A stretch of 64,000 bases of DNA from Brasenia schreberi (taxonomy: Eukaryota; Streptophyta; Magnoliopsida; Nymphaeales; Cabombaceae), in the NCBI GenBank assembly GCA_036023115.1, contig JAYKKT010000079.1, positions 15,801,501 through 15,865,500 of the forward strand. Reading direction: 5' to 3'. Position 1 is the stretch's first letter. Every line of letters starts with the position of its first letter. Shown piece by piece: positions 35,665 through 47,782 of this stretch. The translations under genes and the position numbers were made by a program. The notes beneath the pieces are model-generated. The model saw only the letters and a program-made list of their open reading frames with translations. It was not told where the DNA came from and made no database searches.

Positions 35665-38600
35665 GTAATCAGCTCAGATTAAATGCGATTCGAAGAGAAG
35701 ATCAACAAAGGTTCAATAGATCAGATTTCTACTGAATTTCACTATAAAATTCTTAATGAATTAAGGCTGGTAACGCTTAGATGTGACTTAAAACAGAGCG
35801 TTCTAAGGTAGATCTAGCTGCGATCTATCCTAATTTTGATAGATCTGAGTGAATCTCGATCAGAAGTAAACATATCGGGCAAGTGTCTAAAGATCACCGG
35901 CGTGCGATGAGCTTCAATTGTCGATCCATTTCTGATCATTTTCGAAGAAAATCAACGGTAACATCAGTTGATTTAGGTGTGAAACAACTTAATCCTCGGT
36001 TAGGAAGACAAGTTTCATCTAGATCGGAATATAAACTGAGTCAGGTAGGACCAGATCTGTCATGGAAATCAACTTGTAGAAATTTTTTTGCACGATTCTA
36101 CGCAACGTCTAAACAACCAATTGGATCGGGTGTTTTGAGCCATTTTCCATTTGATCTAAGCGTGAGTGGTTTGCTAAGTGTGTTAGCCAGTCATAAAATC
36201 GAGGACCATTTAAAATTTGTGCAGATCAAATAGAATTATTGGCAAGAATAGGTGCAGTCGCGTTCAGCCTAAAACGCAGAAAATCTTCGCAGATGCCAGA
36301 TTTGTTTGGTGAATTGAAGGGGAATTCAGGATCTTTTTTTGTGATTTTCGAATTTGGTGGTTATGCTGAGTCTTTAAGCTTCACAATGGAAGCAAAATGG
36401 CCTAGAAACTCAGTTGTTTGATTTGTATAATTAGGTATACACCGATTATTTGTAATTTGAAACTACAGACATCAATCTATTGTACTTGTCACAAAAACCG
36501 TTTGTTGAAATGCCTCAACCAAAGAAGAATGGGGAAGAGTCGACGTGAGTCAACTGAAGACGAGGGAACCTCCGACCGAGTGTCAATGGAGACAGTCCGC
36601 ATGCAGATCTCATAATAGACGACCAATTTGTAGCAGTAGAATGAGCAGTTCGCCGGGTAGCTTCAAGCAATGCAGTGTCCAGTCAGCAATGGCTGGAGGC
36701 AATGGAAATCAAGCTACGAGGCATGTACGAGGATTGTCCACAGCAGGTTCTAGCTCCATGAGAGGCTGCTTGTGTCTCCACTTTTTCTTATAAGGTAAAA
36801 GTCCCTAAACCAAAGTGTTTTATATATCAAGTCACACCAAATGTAATTTTGTCCGAAAAAAGCGAACCCTTACAGTAGGGCTTACTGTAGTCGTCGGGGT
36901 AGTGTTGTTAGCTGAGGAACCCGGTTACAGTTCAACGTCTCTTGAGGGTGAGGCATACACGACCATTTTCAAGCTACAAGGTGCCGCCCACGTAACAGAG
37001 CAACTCGAAAGTCCCTCATGTCGTTCTCACTCAGATAGGGATAGACAGTGTATGCATCGGTCGACATTGGGGCATCCCATTCGATTATTTTCACTACTAT
37101 TGGTCGAAGTATGGGGTTAAAGTTAACTCGGTCTGAACAAAGGCTGAAAACAGTGAACGCCCAAGCCACCAAGGTGGTGGGTTTGACCAAGGAGTGCCAG
37201 CTCCAAGTGCGTTGCTGGACCAGGTCCTTGACATTTATAGTTAGCATGATAGCACCTCATATCGGGGATTGATACGTGTGGATCCGAGGCAACCAACGTT
37301 CGTGTCACAATGTGACCCCGACAAGGCACCCGTCGAACCGATGTGCAATGCCATGTATTTTCAGCATCACAACTGAAAGATGGGCTACAAAAGGGCTGCC
37401 CCATGGTGGTGGCGGTGCTTCGCGAGAATGAACAACTTGATGGTGATGAGCACGTAGTGGGTATTTAGTGACTATGCTGACACCATGGCGACTAAGTTGT
37501 CGAAGGAACAATGCCATTGTTTTGGAGCCTGATACCAAGGTGTCGAGTACCACCACATGAACCCTTTGGAGCTTGAGGAGTTCCATAGATAGCTAGGAGA
37601 ACTGTTCGATGCGGGCATGGTGCATCCATCAAAATCTTCATTTGGCTCACCTGTTTTGTTCCAGAAGAAGGATGATGAATCATTACGTATGTGTGTGGAC
37701 TACTGAGTCTTAAACAAAGTCATGGTGAAAGATTGTTAGCCCATTCCATTGGTGGCAAACTTGTTTGAACGGTTGGGAGGAGCATGATAGTTCTCCAAGT
37801 TGACCTACAGTGGTTATTAACAGGTTAGAGTGGCGATAGAGGATGAGACAAAGATGGCCATGGTGATGTAATAAGGTGCATACGAGTTTTTAGTGATGTT
37901 GTTTGGGCTAACCAACATGCCTGCAACCTTTTGTCGGTTGATGAGCGAAGTGTTGTACGAGTTTGTCGACGAGTTCATGGTCGTTTACTTAGACGACATT
38001 GTCATATATAGTCACGACCTTGAGGAGCACATTAAGCACCTCTCCCAAGTGTTCAAGCGGTTACAACTACGAAGGTGAGTGCCATCCGAGATTGGGAGGT
38101 ACTGAACATGGTGAGTGAGTTACGAAGCTTCTTGGGGCTAACCAACTACTACTTAAAGTCGGTGAAAAAGCTTTCCAAGCTAGCCATACTCCTCACTGAG
38201 CTCCTCAAGAAGAGATCTTCATGGGAGTGGATGCCCAAGTGGGGGAGGCTTTGGAGAGCCTAAAGTCAACTATCATGAAGGCACTGGTCCTACACTTGCC
38301 AGATTTCTCAAAGACATTCATTGCTCATACTGATGAATTTGAGAGCCGTAACCCTACCTATGAGCGAGAGCTACTAACCGTTGTGTATTGTTTTCATCTT
38401 TAGTGGGTGTACTTATTGAGTTCACAATTTATGGTCATCATAGAAAATATGAGGAATACCTTTTTAAAGACTCAAAAGAAGCTCAACTCACAACAAGGTA
38501 GGTAGCTATAACTTCGAGTGGTTATACAAGCCTAAAAAATAAAACATTATGGCCGATGCATTGAGCTGAAAGCATTCTCATGACATGTTGAGTGCCATGA

Positions 38601-40073
38601 CCCAGATTTAGGGCGACTTCTTGCAGCGCATGAAGAGTGTTGGGGAGAGTGATGTTGTAAAAGCACCTTAAAGAGCAGGTCACATAGGGTTTAGCCGAGA
38701 AGTACACGTTGTGTAACGAAGTGTTATCAACGAGAGCCAAACAACTACTCATACCGGATGTTGTTGGATTGAGACGTCCTCTTATTTGAAGTGTACAATG
38801 TCACACATGTTCGTCAACCAGGGGTAGAGCGTACCATTGCATTTCTAGCACGTGGCTACCACTGGGCTCTCGATGGCACACAAAGGTGGGGACTACATGT
38901 GCGCCTGCCTCATGTGTCAATACGATAAGGTGGAGCGCCAAATAACAGTGGGCCTGATGCAACTGCTCCGGATTATGAACAGACCGTAGAAGGTCGTGTC
39001 CATGGACTTTATTTCGAGTTTACTGAGAGTGGATGGTTTGGAGATGATTTTCATTATTGTGGACAGGTTTTCAAAATACGTGTTTATAGCAGCACCATGG
39101 GTGAGTAGGTGAAGCACACGACGTGTAATTTCCTACACAATGTGGTGAAACATTTTGGGGTTCAAGAAGAAATAGTTTATAACCACGATGCCTGGTTTAC
39201 AAATTGGTTTTGGGGCAAAAGTTTTCGGATGATGGTTACACAATTGCTCATATCTTCAACATACCATCTACAGATGAGCAGTCAGATGGAATGGGTGAAC
39301 TCCTTGCTGGAGGAGTATCTCCGCTACTATATAACAACTAATCTGAAAAACTGGTTGTTGTTATTGGATGTAGCACAATAAAACTATAACAATCATCTTA
39401 GCTCGGTCACCGAGATGAGTATGTTCGAGTTGAGAATGGGGTGGCAACCGTTAGGACCGTTGGACCTTGTAAAAGGGGATGATATGAGTAACTGTCTCGC
39501 TACTCTCAAGGAGGTTCGAGAGAGGCAAACAATGTACGAGGAGGCCAGATCAACCCTCATCTATGCACATGCCCGCATGGTGAAGTATGCGGACCAACAC
39601 TGATGTGTAGTGAAATTTGAGGTTCGGAACTTCATATGGTTTTGGATATCTAAGTATATATAAAAACAGGTGTACAAAGGCAATCATATGTGATTGAAGC
39701 CGAAGTTCGACAGTCCGTTCAAGGTCGTGTTGAGGGTAGGATAGGAGGCCTATAAGTTGGACTGGCCACTTCGATTGTAACTGCATCTGACATTCTACGT
39801 CTCATAGTTGAAGCCATATCATGAGGATCCAGCCAAGTTGGAGTATCATCCCCCACCATTAGTGCATGAGAGCATACCAATAGTTATGATAGTATTAGCA
39901 TACTGCATGGATAGAGGAGGACTATAATGCTAGGCGCAGTACTTGGTATGGTGGAGAGACATAGGCCCAAATGATGATAGTTGAGTTCCGAGTGGTAACT
40001 CTGACAATACTAGCACCTCTTGCGTGCTTATCATGAGGCCTCGAGGACAAGTCCTGGCTTTACCAGAGAGAGT
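35665..40073 (+). pseudogene. chromovirus (Ty3/gypsy) gag-pol, degenerate
   Basis: A leader to about 36500 is followed by a short gag start (MGKSRREST at about 36530). Protease keeps VDIGASHSI at about 37058-37084 (active-site DTG changed to DIG). Reverse transcriptase runs from about 37560 (LGELFDAGMVHPSKSSFGSP, LRMCVDY) to the YLDD catalytic box in VVYLDDIVIYSHDLEEH at about 37980-38030. RNase H and the ESRNPTYERELLTVV block follow at about 38340-38390. The integrase core reads VSMDFIS..., MIFIIVDRFSKYVF at about 39000-39080 and continues to about 39600. A chromodomain-like tail ends at the polypurine tract near 40073. Many stops and frameshifts make it dead. Order PR-RT-RH-IN-chromodomain defines the lineage. 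Confidence 0.88.
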
Positions 40074-40628
40074 TGTCACTGAATTGATTTTACACACGTA
40101 CACTGCTAAGCATACACCTTTCTTGGACAGTATCGAACTTCATTGGGCATGTAAACCGATTTTGTAAATAAAACTCTAAACCTCCCTTAGTTAGGTTGTT
40201 AACCTCACTTGAGGTCGGGTAGGACATGAGCGAGTTAGGTGCTTGGGTTAAGTGGACGTAGGATAGATAGGCCGGGTCGGGTCATGTTAGTAAGGGTCTA
40301 GTAGATTCCTATGGAAGGCGCCCAGACCCGAGCCTATAAATAGGGCACCCTCTAGCTGAGTCGAGTGAGATTCATGTAGACGAACCCGGGCCTTCTCCTT
40401 TGCTCTCCTTCTCGAGTCTTGTAACGAGTGCCCGTTCAATAAGAGCTGCTTGGATTATTCTTACCTCGTTAGAACCCGTGGCCTAGAGTACTGAGTGACG
40501 GAAGTGAGATGTAATCGTCGCGCCACTACGTTCCCTTTTCGTGCCGCTGAGACAGATCGGGTGATGTGTTCGCCATCGCCTTACGGAAGCCCCTTTCCAA
40601 TCCCGGTAAGAAATTCAGCCAGGTGACA
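40074..40628 (+). repeat. right LTR of chromovirus (555 bp)
   Basis: TGTCACTG start and GGTGACA end, with GAGCCTATAAATAGGGCACC at about 40333-40352. It differs from the left LTR by many substitutions and shorter internal blocks. Confidence 0.85.
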
Positions 40629-40639
40629 CAATGCGGTAG

Positions 40640-40647
40640 TATAAATA
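40640..40647 (+). promoter_or_regulatory. TATA box of cystatin-like copy 5, abutting an LTR
   Basis: TATAAATA in the same position as at 23000-23007. Only 11 bp separate it from the end of the chromovirus LTR, so all upstream promoter elements have been replaced. Confidence 0.75.
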
Positions 40648-40727
40648 AGGGTTCATGAAATTCAATCCTTTCACCCATTAAGTCTCTTCGCCTCCATCAA
40701 ATCTTTGCTCAGAACCTGATAATAGCC

Positions 40728-41135
40728 ATGGCGCGATTCGTTCCTCTCCTTGTGATCGCTGTGGTAGCGGCCATGGCTATGGTAGCAGCTGCTTATAGGC
40801 CTGCAAAACCTTCCGGCTTTGTTCGTGTACCTTTCGATGGCCATGTTCAGTACATGGATGAATTTGCTGTAAAGAGATATTATAATGAACAGAACTAGGT
40901 TTATCTCAAGTTGGTTGAAGTGGTGCACGCTGAGAAACTCGATTGCGGCACCGAGCACTACACATGGAGAATGATCATCAAGGTTGATGAAGGGTATGTT
41001 GTGAAGACTTACAATTGTGAAATCCTTGAGAATCTGGGTGCACCTGGCCAGCCCCCTGCCCTCAACGTTGGCTACTTTACACCCCTGTCATCAACAGATT
41101 CGCTCTTATATCACTTGCAGTACACGCACATGTAG
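40728..41135 (+). pseudogene. cystatin-like protein pseudogene, copy 5
   Basis: ATG is at 40728 in the context AGCCATGGC. The signal peptide MARFVPLLVIAVVAAMAM and the mature part remain in one frame except for CAG to TAG in EQN-Q-(A)YLKL (about 40897). The cystatin signature reads MDEFAVKRYYN, with an extra Tyr codon. The loop is KLDCG. The original TAA stop is TCA, so a read-through would end at 41135 with about 15 extra residues (SSTDSLLYHLQ...). One nonsense mutation and loss of the native stop make it non-functional, unless a truncated secreted peptide is made. Confidence 0.85.
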
Positions 41136-42934
41136 TACCTTTTTAGTACATGGGAGGTCTTCAATTTATATCCTACAGACATCTTCGCGTAATCTTTTTA
41201 ACATCTTTCTCCGTCCTTTACACACAGAAACAAGACACGCACACGCACATGCATATAAGAAGAAAGCAAGTGATTGAAAAATAAAAGTATGAATAAAGCA
41301 AGTCGTAAAGTTGTAGGGAGTCGCACATTCTGGGCCTTGTTGTAGTTGGGGTTGTAAAGTTGGTGGTGACAATAATTTAAGAAAGCAAGTGATATAAGAA
41401 GAAAGCAAAACTTCGTAAAGTACTACTGAACTTAATTCTAAATCTACTTTAAGAGTAGATGCTTCAGAATTTGTGATAGTAACATGCCAATCTATCTCTC
41501 TAGCATATTTAGCTGCTCGTAAAAGTATGAAGCTGGGAAAGATTGGGATTGGTGGTATCCTGCGAATCTAAAATTTAAACAAGGAGAGAACTTTCTAAAC
41601 CATTGATTAAATGATCATATAGGAAATAGCTTCTTGTCTGATCAATAATTTCAAGAATACCGCAACTTTACCACCGGAGCATCATGCGCATTGGCGGTCT
41701 TTTCTAGATACGGATATGAAAGCCAAAGCTGAAACCGAAAACGAGGACATTGCAACATAGTTTGGGTATTGGATCATACCTGTTGGAAATATTCGAAATC
41801 ACAATAGGTACCCCGTTTTCCAGTCTCTTTGGTGGAGCTTAAGGTTGTTCATCACAACACCGTTCATGATGTATTTATCAAGTGGGCTTATAAGTTACTC
41901 AAATCTGCTTGTATTTGATTAAAGAAAACGACATTTTAGACAAATCAATTTGTGTTAGTAAATTCCATGCGTAAAACGCTGAGCCATTAATAGGTTGGTG
42001 CTCAAGGAATACATGTATTTCACCGAAGAGACTGATCATCCATCCTGCAATTTTCTGTAAACGAAAGCGAAAAATTGCACCAAATGAACTACGCAAACGT
42101 GTGTTTGACAATTCTTTGAGTGTTGGAGTGTGACACTGGAAGCGATTCTTGCAGCGTTCTCCGTGGCTAAAAGACGGCACATGAGTTCTATATATCAACA
42201 CGTAAGATATGTGTGTATATATACACAAGTACGTGCGTCTGTATGTTTAGGTGGTTTCCTTGCAATTCATGGCATACATTCATCCACCGCTTGAAACGAA
42301 CACTCAATGAAGATGCTAGCATAGCTTTTCACTGGTTGTCACAAAGCGCACACGGTTGGTGGGAGTGGATACGTATAGGAATTTCCTTCTCAAATATTCT
42401 ACTGTGTCCGCCTCCCACAATGTATATCGACACCCACACACAGAGAGACACATACATAGACATCTACCTATTTATCGAAACCTGCACAACTTATTAAGCT
42501 TCTTACGCACACAACTTTGCGTTTGGCATATACTCTTTTGAGGGGTCCGCACTCAAGAGATTGAACTCACGACCTGCACCTTAAGCAAAGGAGCTTAGAG
42601 AAAACCCTATTCTTCGAGTTAGATTTATTTGCTACCACTAATATCAAATTATTGGATACAATGGATCTCGGTAAAGACCTTTTGGATACAATGAAGACCT
42701 TTATTTCGTGTCACACAAAAGCAGTCCAGTCGTTGACAAGACCGATAAACTCAATAGGTGAAGTATAAGTTCTATTAGTGCTAAAATAGGACTTGTGAAG
42801 GGTTTTTAAAGCTTAAGGGAAGGGACTTTGCCAGAGAACACTTGGTATCGAAACAACAATGGGTATTGGTTGATGCATAAGTTAGAATGAGACATATTTA
42901 TATGCATCCGAGACTTACATGAAATAGGCTTGAA

Positions 42935-43705
42935 AATCCATTACATAGGATACAAACACCACAACATACAATATAGAGTAAAGAACACACTAGCGAATCT
43001 ACAAGCTAAGATATCTCAAAGATAAATTATTGTAGTATTTTTAAAATTAAGAAAATATTACCATAATATACATATTAATTATTTCTTAAACTTTTCAAGA
43101 TTGAGAATTAAATGAAAATGATTTTTTAAAAAGTATTTAATTTGTAGTGGTTCAAAATAAAGTCAAACTCATGTTTTAAAATAAAATCTAAAGATACAAA
43201 TAGATAAAACAACATAAGTGCATCAATATCATCAAAACTAGAATCTAAGAATAACATTCGTGACTTAGAGGCAACGACTCAAAGAGATCAAGCCATATGT
43301 GCGCAACACTTGATGCATCACACATATCTATGTTTTTAGATAATTTTTAAGAGATATTACCTTATCATTCATACAAAACTAGTAAGTCAAAATGTAAGTC
43401 AAAATTCAATAAATATCATCGATAACATAGTCTTTTTAATATTGAATGTTTATTGGATCTCACAAATCTCACCATCATTGAGCAAGTAAGGTGATAATTT
43501 AATCTAATTACGAATCACTTGCTTTGAATTTCATTGCTTGAAAACACATGTAAACACACCAAGCCCAACCTAGGTGGTGCAAAACAAAATAAATCATATG
43601 AAATGTGTATACAGAAAATAATATATGATATGAGGCATAATTAATGATACATGAGTAGGTAGAAGCATGAAAAGATGAAGGTATCATGCATGCAGGAGTC
43701 AAAGA
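42935..43705. other. AT-rich gene-free DNA
   Basis: No coding frame or element boundary is recognised. Confidence 0.45.
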
Positions 43706-43712
43706 TTTTTGT

Positions 43713-43866
43713 AGATTTTCTTATATTTTATTTTTAAAGATTTTCTTGAATTTCCTATTTTTTGGTTTTCTTGATTTCCGATTTTTTGATTTTCTCAATT
43801 TCCTATTTTTTAGATGTTCTTGATTTCTTTTCCAAATTTTCTTGATTTTCTATTATTTTGGATTTT
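43713..43866. repeat. degenerate ~24-bp minisatellite (GATTTTCTTGATTTCCTATT)
   Basis: Roughly six imperfect units of TTTTCTTGATTTCC(T/G)ATTTTTT(G/A)G follow one another. It is very low in G on this strand. Confidence 0.75.
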
Positions 43867-44259
43867 GTAATAGTAATATACAACCACGTTGTTGTGCTTA
43901 CCTGAAAACACCCAAAAGATAGTTAGGACCAAGGAGAGTCCAGAGGAGTGGGACCTTATAAATCAAGAAATATAGTCTTCAGCCTATAAAAGTCATGGTC
44001 ATGATCATCTAAGACTTTAGGATGTAATTGGTCATGAAGGGGATGCCCCTATACTATGTGATGGGATCTGAAAAAATTAAACTTTGATGGCTTGAAAGGA
44101 GGGAATGATATTTAGTGCAAAGAGATCATCACAAAGGAGAAGACTTGTCTCGATAAAATAATAGGGTTTGACAGGAGAATTAGAGTCTAGTTCCATAATT
44201 AGATCACAAAGATTGGGTATGATAAATATCTTCCTCAGTAGAAGGAATAAGCGAGGGTT

Positions 44260-46210
44260 CTAGAGATCGTATAAAATCAATATCTCTCTTTTTACATCTT
44301 TTGAGTAAAGATGGTTGAAGTCAAAGTCACTAGAGAGAGGTTTGAACTCTTTAATGAACATTGTAAGCTCACCATCTAAGAAAGCAAGAGTAGAATGATG
44401 GAGATCTGGGCTTGCCCTTGTGGGGTGAGTGGTGTCATGGTCTCTAGGAGGAAGTGTGAGCTTTGTAAATAAATTGATGAGTAAAGATGAGTGAAGGTTC
44501 TCTAGACATGGATCAGTAAAGGTAGGGACCAACTGAGGTAAAGTCTCGTAATGTAAAATCTTAAGAGGGTTAACAATGGATAAAGAACTTTTTGAGGATG
44601 ATGGTTGTGATAATACTAAGAGAGGAAGATACCGGGATGAGTGGGCACCAACTTATACATGTGCTCTACTTGGTGTGAATATTTAGAAACTGATACTTAA
44701 GATGACTTAGTCACTTTATAAGATGGGATAAGACACATTAGGAGACTTGACTTTTATGATTGAGAACTGAATTTCTAAATGACTACCTATTGATTACCCT
44801 CATTGGCATTTGGTTCTTGTATGAGTATAGGTTTTCTTGATCTATGAGATCCTGAATCCTATGTTTGAGTGTGAAGGTCTCTCTCTAATAGATTTTTGTT
44901 GGACCTCTTTCAGTGATCATCTAAGGACAGTAAGCTTTCTGTCTCAAGTCCAAGTAGGTTTATAAGTTCTCTCAAATTGTATATTTTTTCATTATTTTTT
45001 TTGCGGCGGCTTAGGTTTCTCTTCGATTAGTTCCTTAGAGGTCTTATTTCTCTTGACCAAAGTATTGACATTGACCCTAGATTCCTAGTTCTTAAAATCA
45101 CTCCTCATTTCTCTTACTCATTCAAGGTGGATAAAGTGGATACAATTTCTCTATTATACTTAAATCTATCCATGAAGACATTGGTTAAGTCACTGAAGGC
45201 TCTAATCCCAATAAAACTTAAGCTTAAAAACTACTTAGAGGCTTCTCCTTTAAGACCACAAGGATATCAATCAATCTATCCATCTCTATCTTCTTTCCTT
45301 TTGAAGCTTTCTAAATAAAAAAGTTAGATGGCACCAAGAGTTTTCAAACTATTGAATTTGTGAAATTCCAAAGTTTCATCGTCTGTAAGAAGTCCTCTAT
45401 TTCATGTCTTCTCTTTTTTTTTCTATGATTCTCTGGAAGTTTTGGATCATACTTTCCATCCCAGATATCTCTTTCTTTAACTCATCATGTGAATCATGAT
45501 TTTTAAAGGTCATACTCTTATGAAACAAAGGATTAGCTAGAAGGATGTTCCTAACATAATCATGTTTTTTTTGACCTCTAACTTAATATTGATTATAGTA
45601 AAAGTCATTGAAGTCTGCATGAATTGACTCTTCTAAGGTAGCTTTTTCTTTACTATCCGTCTCTTTTCTAATCTTTTCTTCTTATTTTACTCCTTATTTT
45701 TCATGAAAATCCTTGAAAAGACTTCAGCTAATTAAGTCGTGGGATCATTATTTGAATCACTAGAGGGGTCTGACTCATAAGCATTGGATTTGGATTTAAA
45801 CCTACAGATAATCTTAGACTTGACTTTCATCATATAAAGATGAGGAAGATAAGGAGGGTAATCAAGACCATCTCCCTAAAGTAAGCTTTAGATTCCTTTC
45901 TTGTTGGGTGTGAGGTTCACCATCTTATGGAGGATTTGACTTTCCCATGGATTTTGACCTTGTATTATATGGATGGTTTATGAGATCAAGAACAAGCCAA
46001 ATATACAGAAATAGGTAATCAATGTGATATAAAGCATACATATAAAAAGATGAGTAAACCAAATAAAAGAATAACTCAAGACCTCCTTCATCCCACCAGG
46101 CCAAAAGAGATTTGTCTGCGTAAATATGTAAACTTTTCTTCTTCCTACTTTGTAAATAGTTAAACAAAGCAATATAGTATTCATACCTTGAAATTATGTG
46201 ATTCAATTTT
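44260..46210 (-). pseudogene. Ty3/gypsy (Tat-like) gag-region remnant
   Basis: Minus-strand pieces include SKSNAYESDPSSDSNNDP, then a charged coiled coil (HDELKKEISGMESMIQNFQR, about 45480-45420). LKGEASK.FLSLSFIGIRAF and SDLTNVFMDRFKYNREI follow at about 45330-45160, which is a gypsy gag core. The 90-codon frame at 44260-44532 is probably part of the same polyprotein. Many stops are present. A pararetrovirus origin was considered but no RT motif is present. Confidence 0.4.
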
Positions 46211-46224
46211 TATTGTATTATACC

Positions 46225-46800
46225 TGATTAATTGATTATTGTTATGTATTATGCTTATGCAGGTTATATAAATGATTGTATAAATTTTGAAATTTTGAAG
46301 AAAATGGCAAAAAGAAGGTTCCTATCTTAAGTTATTCCAATTGTTCCCAATAGCCAAAATAGATAGAAGAACACTAAAAAATAATTCCCATCACTCCTTT
46401 GATAGATTTTAACACCCCAAATTCTGAAAATTTATGCTAGTTACATCTATTAAAACAATCAAGAGTACAATTTATTTTTATTATCATTATTACTTTACTG
46501 GCAATTGCACACAAACGAAACAACAACCCATTTCCTACTTTTACAACAATCAGAATATGTTGCTCAATAGTTAGAGAATATGATATTCTAACTATTAGCT
46601 CAACCACTATATTTCGATTGTTGAACAGTTAAAAGTCTTACTGTTCAAACAGTTTGAATAAAGTTATTATGAGAAAAATGTTTCTATAGTCTCTTTTCGA
46701 CTATTTAGACACTTGGCATTTAGCCAGTAAGTCATAATTATATATTCTAGCTCTTTCTTATGGTTGAAATAAGCACAAAGACAATAGTAAGAATTGAGTC
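46225..46800. repeat. subterminal-repeat-like DNA, family 1 copy c
   Basis: It shares TATTATGC[TA]TAT..AGG..ATAAATGATTGTA, TTATTCCAATTGTT and TTCTAACTATTAGCT-type motifs with 5170-5600. It lies between the two minus-strand retroelement remnants. Confidence 0.35.
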
Positions 46801-46849
46801 CTATTGTAGAGGTGGTGTTAAAGAAACATGATTGGCCTTAGAAAATTTA

Positions 46850-47440
46850 GGTCCCTCATCTTTGTCCAACTTTTTCAAGTATAAGCACTCACTCTTATAA
46901 TAATCAGATTTTATATAATGCTAGCATCTATCTTTTTTTCTTAAGCTTGGCATCTATATGATTGTTTTCATGAGATTTTTTTGTTATCAAGATTTTTCTT
47001 TTTTCAAGAGTTCTTTTGACTACACTTCATAACACAGACTTTCACTTCAATAGATTTTTTTTAGAATCATCTTTCTTATAGTATCCTTTCGCAATCCTAA
47101 GATAATTAACTAATTGCTCATGAGAAATATCTTTTTAAATTTATTTTGAAGTTTTTTTATAATTTTTCAAATAGGAGAAAGTTTGTATATGATAGAAGAG
47201 ACAATAATGATATAATCCATGGTTTTCTTGTTTGACATTATTCCAAATGGTTCAAGCTCATGCAATTTTTCTATAATGATTCTATCATCTACTATCTTAT
47301 AATTGTTGAAATAGATAAAATAAATTTATTACTTATTGCATCCTTCATCATGTACCTTGTTTAAGTTTGTCCTATAGATCCTTTACAGATGTTGAAGTAG
47401 TTTACTACTCCTATGAAACAATTTGAAATTTTATTACGAG
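46850..47440 (-). pseudogene. Ty1/copia gag remnant
   Basis: Across stops the minus strand reads KLHELEPFGI, IIVSSIIYKLSPI.KIIKKLQ and LIILGLRKD, the UBN2-type gag order. It then has HYIKSDYYKSECLYLKK, a decayed CCHC knuckle (C..C....GHYKSEC). No protease or RT follows within recognisable distance. Confidence 0.45.
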
Positions 47441-47444
47441 AAAG

Positions 47445-47751
47445 ATGAACCATTTGAAATTTTATTACTACACTTCATTAACCTCTGTATTCAACTTCTT
47501 ATTCCTCAAAACTTCAAGACCAATAAATGATTTACTTTGTCAAAACTATAATAGAGAAACACTTTCCTTTTGGTGGTTAAAATTTGCTAGTAACTGTTTT
47601 GAGTTGGGTTGGTCCACCTTCGGAGTAAAGCTCTCCAAGCACTGGTTTGCTCCATTCACCAAACTTGATCTAGGGACTTGCTTAAGAGGCCTATGTGCTG
47701 CACCATTTGAACTAACCAAGCATTGGCTAGAGGAATTTTTTCAAAGAGTTA

Positions 47752-47782
<31 letters not shown>

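Larger units (their letters stand above)
40629..42920. repeat. segmental duplication block Y (pairs with 22985-24997 and 31232-31745)
   Basis: It starts abruptly at the LTR edge in the promoter of the cystatin-like copy. It continues through the gene and downstream DNA, then joins at about 42348 directly to the CGGTTGGTGGGAGTGGATAC segment found at 26646 and on to the tail. Compared with block X it lacks the copy-3 pseudogene (joined at CATCCATCCTGC, about 42039) and unit B. Confidence 0.8.

Noticed and set aside
43713..43866. CRISPR-like regular repeats
   Set aside because: The units are degenerate, adjoining and low complexity, without unique spacers, in plant nuclear DNA.
44260..46210. 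Endogenous pararetrovirus origin for the minus-strand coding remnants
   Set aside because: No movement-protein, coat or reverse-transcriptase motif is visible. The readable core fits a Ty3/gypsy gag also seen at 33.5-34 kb.
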